Below, piece by piece: positions 59,165-64,000 of a stretch of 64,000 bases of DNA. The stretch lies in contig CAYJMG010000018.1 of the NCBI GenBank assembly GCA_964371355.1, positions 1 through 64,000 of the forward strand, given 5' to 3'. Positions within the stretch are counted from its first letter, which is position 1, and the number at the start of each line of letters is the position of its first letter. This DNA comes from JACRBR01 sp964371355 (GTDB taxonomy: Bacteria > Chloroflexota > Dehalococcoidia > DSTF01 > JACRBR01). Both the position numbers and the translations under genes were made by a program. The notes beneath the pieces are model-generated. The model saw only the letters and a program-made list of their open reading frames with translations. It did not search any database and was not told the DNA's origin.

Positions 59165-59577
59165 CCCCCACCTCCCGCCGCGCCCGCCGGCGCCATGATC
59201 GTGGTCCGCGCCCGGATCGCCGTCCCCGCCGCACCCGCGATCTCGAACTCCATCACCGCGATCACGAACCCCTGCCGCTCCGACCGCTGCGCGATGCGCC
59301 CCGACATCGTCAATAGCTCGCCCGCCGCCAGCGCCGCCGCGTGTTCGATCTCCTGCCCCGTGTGCAGCGACCCCTCCGGTAGCGAGATCTCGCCCTGTAG
59401 CGCCTCCAGCGCGAGCGCCACCGCCGCCAGCGGCGGCACAGTCCCGCCATAGTCATTCGCGTCCCCGATCGCCGCCAGATACGCGGCGATCCGCCCCTCA
59501 TCGAGAGAGAACGTCACCGGCAGGAACTCGTGGCCACGAGGGAAGGAAGTGATGCTCGCGGGCGCGTGAGACGTCAT
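59161..59577 (-). CDS. FAS1-like dehydratase (MaoC N-terminal domain)
   Basis: A 138-residue protein. LPVTFSLDEGRIAAYLAAIGDANDYG (in part), then VPPLAAVALALEALQ near 47-61 is the N-terminal half of the MaoC/hydratase 2 fold as in HadA. It lacks its own D-H pair and would form a heterodimer with the MaoC-like protein. First gene of the HadAB-like/thioesterase/rhodanese unit. Confidence 0.82.
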   Translation of the reverse strand: MTSHAPASITSFPRGHEFLPVTFSLDEGRIAAYLAAIGDANDYGGTVPPLAAVALALEALQGEISLPEGSLHTGQEIEHAAALAAGELLTMSGRIAQRSERQGFVIAVMEFEIAGAAGTAIRARTTIMAPAGAAGGGG

Positions 59578-59668
59578 CGGCTGAGGCTACGCACCCCTCC
59601 GCGCCTGTGTCAACGTAGGCAACCGGCCCGCCGGGGAGCCCGAACTCGGAACCTGAACCATGGGCCGT

Positions 59669-59696
59669 GAACTACGGACTACGAACTACAGACTAA
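59669..59696 (-). repeat. Heptamer array at the stop of the HxlR gene
   Basis: On the + strand GAACTAC, GGACTAC, GAACTAC, AGACTAA. In the sense of the - strand gene it is TAGTCTG, TAGTTCG, TAGTCCG, TAGTTCA: units beginning with TAG in register with the stop. Confidence 0.75.
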
Positions 59697-60040
59697 ATAC
59701 ACGGCGTGTTCATGTACGTCTCGCCCCAGTCCTCGAGCCGCACCAGCGCCTCGCCGAGCTGCTGCCCCTTCGGCGTCAGCTCGTACTCCACCCACGGCGG
59801 CATCACGGCGATAATCGTGCGCGAGACGACTTCCAGCTCCTCGAGGTTCTTGAGCCGGTCCCGCAGCGTCCGCGAGTTGCACCCGCCCACACCCACGGCA
59901 AGCTCGTTGAACCGCCGCTTGCCGCCCATCAGCTCGTGGACGATGTGGGGGACCCACTTCTGGCCCAGCAGCGCCAGAGTCGCGCGCACGGGACAATAGG
60001 CGTCATTGGCATCAATGACAAGTTTTCGCTCAAGCACCAT
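59693..60040 (-). CDS. HxlR-family transcriptional regulator
   Basis: A 115-residue winged-helix protein. DAYCPVRATLALLGQKWVPHIVHEL (in part, C near 16) is the HxlR N-terminus with its conserved Cys that some members use for redox or electrophile sensing. KRRFNELAVGVGGCNSRTLRDRLKNLEE (in part) is the recognition helix region. The peroxiredoxin gene is 132 bp upstream on the same strand, so this may be a thiol-stress regulator. That link is inference. Confidence 0.88.
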   Translation of the reverse strand: MVLERKLVIDANDAYCPVRATLALLGQKWVPHIVHELMGGKRRFNELAVGVGGCNSRTLRDRLKNLEELEVVSRTIIAVMPPWVEYELTPKGQQLGEALVRLEDWGETYMNTPCI

Positions 60041-60126
60041 AGCAATTCATTTGTAACCTATCGTGACGGCTGCTGTAAAGCGCCAGACACGAAACCACCC
60101 CGCCCCAGTGAGCCGCTGTCCGCCGG

Positions 60127-60163
60127 GTACATGCGCCCGGGTGCATGCGCCGAGTACATGCGA
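60127..60163. repeat. Three tandem GTACATGCG repeats
   Basis: GTACATGCGCC, GTGCATGCGCC and GTACATGCGAT start at 60127, 60141 and 60154. Each holds the symmetric core CATGCG. They lie in the 132-bp gap upstream of hxlR and downstream of the peroxiredoxin stop. Could be operator sites for the HxlR protein. Confidence 0.5.
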
Positions 60164-60172
60164 TAGATAGAT

Positions 60173-60625
60173 CTAGCCGAGCGCCGCCAGCGCCTTCTTC
60201 TGGTCCCGGATCTGCGCGGGCCCGTTGTGCTCGACGTACGTCACCTTGCCGTCCTTGTCGATCACCACCGTCAGCCGCTCCGCGATGCCGATCGCCTCGT
60301 TCCAGCACCCGTACGCCTGCGCGACCGCGCCCTTCATGTCGGCCAGCAGGCTGTACGGCAGGTTTTCCTTCTCCTTGAAGGCCTTGTGCGTCCACGTGCT
60401 GTCCCGGCTGATGCCGAAGATCGTCGCGCCCTTCCCCTCGAACAGCGATGTGTCGTCGCGGTACGCGCAGGCCTCGGTCGTGCAGAACGGCGAGAAGTCC
60501 AGCGGGTAAAAGAACAGCACCACGGGCTTCCCCCGCAGCGCCGTCAGCGTGACGTCCTGGTTGTTCTCGTTCTTCAGGGTAAAGTCGGGCGCTTCCTGGC
60601 CGACCTGTACGTTCGCCATCTCCAT
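60173..60625 (-). CDS. Peroxiredoxin (AhpE/Bcp type)
   Basis: A 150-residue peroxiredoxin. The active-site loop is YPLDFSPFCTTEACAYRD: peroxidatic C48, with P41 and S45 in place of the usual Thr, and C53 as a possible resolving residue. VVLFFYPLDFSPFC matches the AhpE-like subgroup. It reduces H2O2 and organic peroxides. ATG 60625 has GGAG (CTCC on +) upstream. The HxlR gene follows on the same strand. Confidence 0.9.
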   Translation of the reverse strand: MEMANVQVGQEAPDFTLKNENNQDVTLTALRGKPVVLFFYPLDFSPFCTTEACAYRDDTSLFEGKGATIFGISRDSTWTHKAFKEKENLPYSLLADMKGAVAQAYGCWNEAIGIAERLTVVIDKDGKVTYVEHNGPAQIRDQKKALAALG

Positions 60626-60811
60626 GCTCCTTTGGTTGATGGGTAAACGAATGATCCGGTGTCACTCCCATCCTAGCGAAGCGTCACCCGGCGGAGTAGC
60701 GACGCCGGCGGTCAGGCCAGGACGCCCGGCGCCGTCCTTCCAGCACCCGGCTATCCGGCTTCGTCCGCATCCCCAGGCGAGTTCGATCGTCTGAATCAAA
60801 CGGAAGGACCG

Positions 60812-62269
60812 CTAGCTGGCCACGCGCGCCGGCTCCGCGTCCAGCGCCTCCAGGTACCCCAGCATCGAGCACGCGGCCACTTTTGCGTCGCGCACGGCCG
60901 TCACCACCAGATCCGCCCCGTTCACCACGTCACCGCCGGCGAACACACCCGCTCGCGATGTGCGGCCCGTCTCCCGGTCGACTGAAACGATGCCCCAGCG
61001 GTCGTACTCGATCCCCGTCGCGGACGCGGGTACGTCCTCATCCGCGCTGTAACCGATCGCCAGCACGACGCTGTCCGCCTCCAGCGTGAACTCCGACCCC
61101 GGAACCGCCTGCGGACGCCGGCGCCCGCTTTCATCCGCCGGTCCCAGCTCCATGCGCTGCAGCTCGACCGCGTTCACGCGTCCGCTGTTCGCCGCCAGGA
61201 ATCGCACCGGCGCGCACAGGAACTCGAACCGCACGCCCTCTTCGCGTGCGTGTTGCCGCTCCTCTTCGCGCCCCACCATCTCCTTCTCCGTGCGCCGGTA
61301 CACCAGCGTCACCTCGCTCGCCCCCAGCCGCACCGCCGTGCGCGAGCAGTCCATCGACGTATCGCCACCGCCGATGATCACGACGCGCCGCCCCACGAAC
61401 AGCGGCTTGCGCATCGCCTCCGGCAGCTCGTCCGGCCGCAGGTTCCCGCGCGAGAGGAACTCCGTCGCCTGGTACACGCCCATCAGCTCTCCGCCGTCGA
61501 TTTGCAGCGGGTTGCCCGCCGACGCGCCGTGCGCCAGGAACACCGCGTCGTACCCATCGTTCAACAGCGATTCGACGGTGATCGCCTCGCCCGCACCCAC
61601 GCGGGTGTTCAGCCGGAACCCGACGGGCAGCGGCTCCAGCCGTTCCAGCCACTCGTCGACGACCTCTTTCTGCAGCTTGAAGCCCGGGATGCCATACCGC
61701 AGCACCCCGCCGGCCAGGGGCCACGCGTCGAACACGGTGCAGTCATGCCCCTCCGACGCCAGGTCCTCCGCCACCGTCAGCCCCGCCGGCCCCGCGCCGA
61801 CGATCGCCACCCGCCGTCCCGTCAACCGCGGCGAGACCGGCAGCGGTCCGTCGTGGCGCCGCCCGTCAGCCACGAACGCCTCCAGCCGGCCGATCGCGAC
61901 GGGCTTCGCGTTCTTGCCCACCACGCAGTGGCCCTCGCACAGCCGCTCCTGCGGGCACAGCCGCCCGCACATCTCGGACATCGAGTTCGTCTCGTGGAAC
62001 ACCTCGGCCGCGCCAAGCGCGTCGCCGTGCTCCAGCAACCACAAAGCGCCGGGGATGTCGTTGTGCACCGGGCAGGCCTGCTGGCACGGCGCCGCAGGAC
62101 ACTGGATGCAGCGCTCCGCCTCCACTTTCGCCATCTCCAGGCTGATGGGGAGGTAGACCTCGCTCCAGTTGTTCACGCGGGCGTTTGGCGCCTGCTTGGC
62201 GATCTGCTGGGCCGGGATCTTCAGCCGCGCTTTGCGGTCGACCGGTGGGCGCTCGTGTGTCTCTGGCAT
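60812..62269 (-). CDS. GltD-type NADPH-dependent oxidoreductase (glutamate synthase small-subunit-like)
   Basis: A 485-residue flavoprotein. The N-terminal domain holds two 4Fe-4S sets: C54, C57, C62, C66 (CIQCPAAPCQQACP) and C101, C105, C111, C115 (CGRLCPQERLCEGHC). FAD binding is VAIVGAGPAGLTVAEDL near 154-170 and the NADPH site VVIIGGGDTSMDCSRTAV near 296-313. C-terminal GVFAGGDVVNGADLVV is typical. No large subunit is nearby, so a partner elsewhere is likely: glutamate synthase or a PreT-like dihydropyrimidine dehydrogenase. Confidence 0.85.
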   Translation of the reverse strand: MPETHERPPVDRKARLKIPAQQIAKQAPNARVNNWSEVYLPISLEMAKVEAERCIQCPAAPCQQACPVHNDIPGALWLLEHGDALGAAEVFHETNSMSEMCGRLCPQERLCEGHCVVGKNAKPVAIGRLEAFVADGRRHDGPLPVSPRLTGRRVAIVGAGPAGLTVAEDLASEGHDCTVFDAWPLAGGVLRYGIPGFKLQKEVVDEWLERLEPLPVGFRLNTRVGAGEAITVESLLNDGYDAVFLAHGASAGNPLQIDGGELMGVYQATEFLSRGNLRPDELPEAMRKPLFVGRRVVIIGGGDTSMDCSRTAVRLGASEVTLVYRRTEKEMVGREEERQHAREEGVRFEFLCAPVRFLAANSGRVNAVELQRMELGPADESGRRRPQAVPGSEFTLEADSVVLAIGYSADEDVPASATGIEYDRWGIVSVDRETGRTSRAGVFAGGDVVNGADLVVTAVRDAKVAACSMLGYLEALDAEPARVAS

Positions 62270-62481
62270 GTCACGTCCCTGCGTGATTGTCGTCAGCGCT
62301 CCATGCCCAGCGTACCAAAGCCCTCATCAGCTCGACCGCTTATGTCTATCGACGCTCCCTATCCCCTACGGGCCCGCCTTGACCCCCGATTCGGCTCGTC
62401 CCATGCTGTCGAGAGAATGTCGAGGAGCCTGCGCATCACGTCTTCCCCTCCACAGCCCACCGCACGTCCCGGGGCGAAGCC

Positions 62482-63015
62482 ATGACCAGCGACCTTGGGC
62501 TGGCACGCGGCATCGACATCCAGTCGTTCGGCCAGCCCGGCCAACGCACCTTCCGCGTCCGCGTTGTCGGCTCCGGCGCTCAGACCGCCTCGATCTGGCT
62601 CGAGAAGGAGCAGCTCCAGGCGCTCAGCCTCGCCCTCCGCCAGATGCTGGCCCAGCTCGAATACGACCAGGAGCCGCCCGCCGCCCACGTCGGAGAATTC
62701 CCCGTCACCGCCGACCACGACTTCCGCGCCGGCCGGCTGGGCATGGGCTTCCATCCCGACGACCGCACCGTCGTCCTCTTCACCTACGAGATCGGCTCCA
62801 CCGAGGACGACGACGAGCCGACGCTCCGCGTCCGCATGTCGCAAGAGCAATCGGCCTCGCTCATTCTGAACCTGGACGAGATCATCGCCGGCGGCCGGCC
62901 CACCTGTCCGCTGTGCGGCGCGCCCATCGAGGCCTCAGGCCACGCCTGCATCCGCAGCAACGGCCACTCGAAGCAGCCCATTCCCGAAGAGCCTTCTGGC
63001 GACGACGACGCCTGA
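62482..63015 (+). CDS. DUF3090 family protein
   Basis: A 177-residue protein: GIDIQSFGQPGQRTFRVRV near 10-28, then TASIWLEKEQLQALSLALRQML (in part) near 35-56, and GRLGMGFHPDDRTVVLFTYE (in part) in the middle, all DUF3090. The C-terminus adds a short zinc ribbon: C142-x2-C145 (TCPLCGAP) and HAC near 152-154. The family usually occurs with a histidine phosphatase and an SCO1664-type gene, which are not adjacent here. Function unknown. Confidence 0.88.
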   Translation: MTSDLGLARGIDIQSFGQPGQRTFRVRVVGSGAQTASIWLEKEQLQALSLALRQMLAQLEYDQEPPAAHVGEFPVTADHDFRAGRLGMGFHPDDRTVVLFTYEIGSTEDDDEPTLRVRMSQEQSASLILNLDEIIAGGRPTCPLCGAPIEASGHACIRSNGHSKQPIPEEPSGDDDA

Positions 63016-63162
63016 CCCTCCCGACGTCCCGGTATATACGCAACTTCGATGGTTTGCCCGCAACACTTTACGCCTTGCGGCGTTACTTCCTGCCCGCCGG
63101 CCGGGTTAATACGCAGGGGTGGCACAAGCATCAGGATGTGCAGTGAAGGGTCAGGAGTACGC

Positions 63163-63726
63163 ATGCCACAGAAGATCATCGCCATAGGAGCAGGGATCAC
63201 GCTGTTAGCGCTCGCGGCGGCTGGTGCGTTCGCGTCGCAAGACGGCGTCCTGCTGCAGGAAGTCACAGAGACACCCACGGAGACGCCCACCGAAACGCCC
63301 GCTGTCGACGTGCCGACGGAAACGCCGACGGCCACCGCGACGCCCGCAGACGCGACGGAAACGCCCGTTGATGCAACGGAAACGCCCGCCGACGCCACTG
63401 AGACACCGGTCGATGCCACCGAAACGCCTGTCGATACGACGCCCACGCCGGAAGCGACGGCGACACCCGGCGACGACGAGGACGACGTCCACGGCATCCC
63501 CGACTCGAACCCGGTGAAGCACGATGACGATGGCGACGGCGAGTGCGAGAAGGGCGAGACCGTCGTGAAGACGACGCCCAGCGGCAACAAGGTCCGCGTG
63601 CCCTGCAACGCCGACAAGCACGGGGACGATGACGAGGGCGAGGGCGAAAGCTCAGCGTCGGGCGACGACGACGACGACGATGACGACCACGACAGCCACA
63701 AGGGCAAAGGCCACGGCCACCGATAG
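63163..63726 (+). CDS. Secreted acidic protein with TETP repeats
   Basis: A 187-residue protein. A signal peptide (about 1-24, ending AAGAFASQ) is followed by about 65 residues of ETP-type repeats (TETPTETPAVDVPTETP), with DATETPVDATETPADATET units repeated every 6-7 residues. Then comes a moderately folded part (DVHGIPDSNPVKHDDDGDGE, in part, with CEKGE and VPCNADKH cysteines). The tail is a run of Asp and His/Lys/Gly (DDDDDDDDHD, then KGKGHGHR), which could bind metal ions. AGGAG lies 9 nt upstream of the ATG. Function unknown. Confidence 0.7.
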   Translation: MPQKIIAIGAGITLLALAAAGAFASQDGVLLQEVTETPTETPTETPAVDVPTETPTATATPADATETPVDATETPADATETPVDATETPVDTTPTPEATATPGDDEDDVHGIPDSNPVKHDDDGDGECEKGETVVKTTPSGNKVRVPCNADKHGDDDEGEGESSASGDDDDDDDDHDSHKGKGHGHR

Positions 63727-63752
63727 CCGTACCCTCGGATGAATCACGGCGA

Positions 63753-63772
63753 GCCCCGCGTACGTGCGGGGC
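63753..63772. terminator. Terminator-like hairpin after the acidic secreted protein gene
   Basis: GCCCCGC-GTACGT-GCGGGGC, seven perfect base pairs, followed by CCGCTTCGC. No U-run, so it may only be a weak stop. Confidence 0.45.
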
Positions 63773-63961
63773 CCGCTTCGCGCCCTTTACGCCCGGCGTC
63801 CGCCCTCACATCGCCGCGCGCAAACCCTGATACGCAATAGCAATGTCTTTCGGCCCGGGCGCGGTGCTGCCCACAGTCCGATACTTCCACGGCGGCGCGT
63901 GCCCGCTGAGGGCCATGGTATCCTGACCCATAGCCGCGCTGGTCCTCGGAAAGAGCGAACG

Positions 63962-64000
63962 TTGGCATCCCGCCTGACCATCCACCGGCCCGGACTCGTC
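63962..64000 (+). CDS. Possible start of a gene running off the window
   Basis: A TTG at 63962 opens MASRLTIHRPGLV to the edge. TATCCTGACC precedes it at 63919, as before tldD. Only 13 codons are visible, so this is a guess. Confidence 0.2.
   Translation, partial: MASRLTIHRPGLV

Noticed and set aside
63016..63162. c-di-GMP or other riboswitch before the acidic secreted protein
   Set aside because: The leader has short inverted words but I cannot fit the conserved core of any riboswitch class I know.
63744..63981. Small - strand frames near the right end
   Set aside because: They lack Shine-Dalgarno and domain patterns, and their peptides are Arg-rich shadows over a hairpin-containing gap.

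Overview
This is a GC-rich chromosomal window with densely packed genes and many short start/stop overlaps (ATGA or GTGA). The gene content points to a free-living, probably aerobic bacterium of the Chloroflexota, most likely near Dehalococcoidia. The signs are a HisZ-dependent short-form HisG, a DUF3090 protein, a DUF35/thiolase pair, several SCP2-type thiolases, MaoC-type dehydratases, WS/DGAT and an SCO6745-family protein. The phylum call is inference. No rRNA, tRNA, insertion sequence or CRISPR array was seen.

Layout. 1-8470: a partial DHFR-like gene, then a purine block on the + strand (purD, purE, purB, purC, purS). It is interrupted by a frameshifted lipoprotein gene, a membrane protein, and a padR fragment that appears to have inserted at the start of purC. 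8643-10688: a methyltransferase and a di-iron ferritin-like oxygenase. 10998-18062: a histidine operon on the - strand (hisZ, hisG, a phospholipase C-like gene, hisD, a 57-residue CxxC ORF, hisC, hisB). Its HisG is a tandem fusion of two catalytic domains. 18177-23484: an MFS transporter, an NfeD-type protease, yggT-proC-yggS and DUF309. 23584-31776: a DUF35/cysteine-less thiolase pair, a VapBC-like module with a clear palindromic operator, PHP and MBL hydrolases, a thiolase, a truncated ECF sigma factor and a membrane-anchored cupredoxin. 31807-36660: two BrnT/BrnA-like modules and a third possible toxin-antitoxin pair, with DinB, thiolase and phosphatase genes between. 36672-39174: two methyltransferases and an antibiotic-kinase-like gene. 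39299-44607: tldD and pmbA/tldE flanking a 32-residue membrane peptide gene, then hydrolases. 44805-49959: WS/DGAT, a GNAT, and a tandem set of five small membrane proteins that share a CxxC or CxxxC motif in the same loop. 50089-60625: CoA/thioester enzymes, nadE with a palindromic operator, an AAA ATPase, and a rhodanese/hotdog/MaoC operon. 60812-64000: a GltD-like oxidoreductase, a DUF3090 protein and an acidic secreted repeat protein.

The most unusual signals are four. First, the five-gene CxxC membrane-protein cluster, whose first two members share a 14-bp upstream motif at an identical distance from a -10-like box. Second, degenerate arrays with 7- or 8-nt period that usually start at a gene's stop codon, and in four places form inverted pairs around a 50-180 bp core. 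Third, the fused double HisG, in which the first domain has lost the PRPP loop. Fourth, the padR insertion that left a 31-bp duplication of the purC start. Short hairpins with TTCA-type loops and several candidate leaderless promoters recur across the window.
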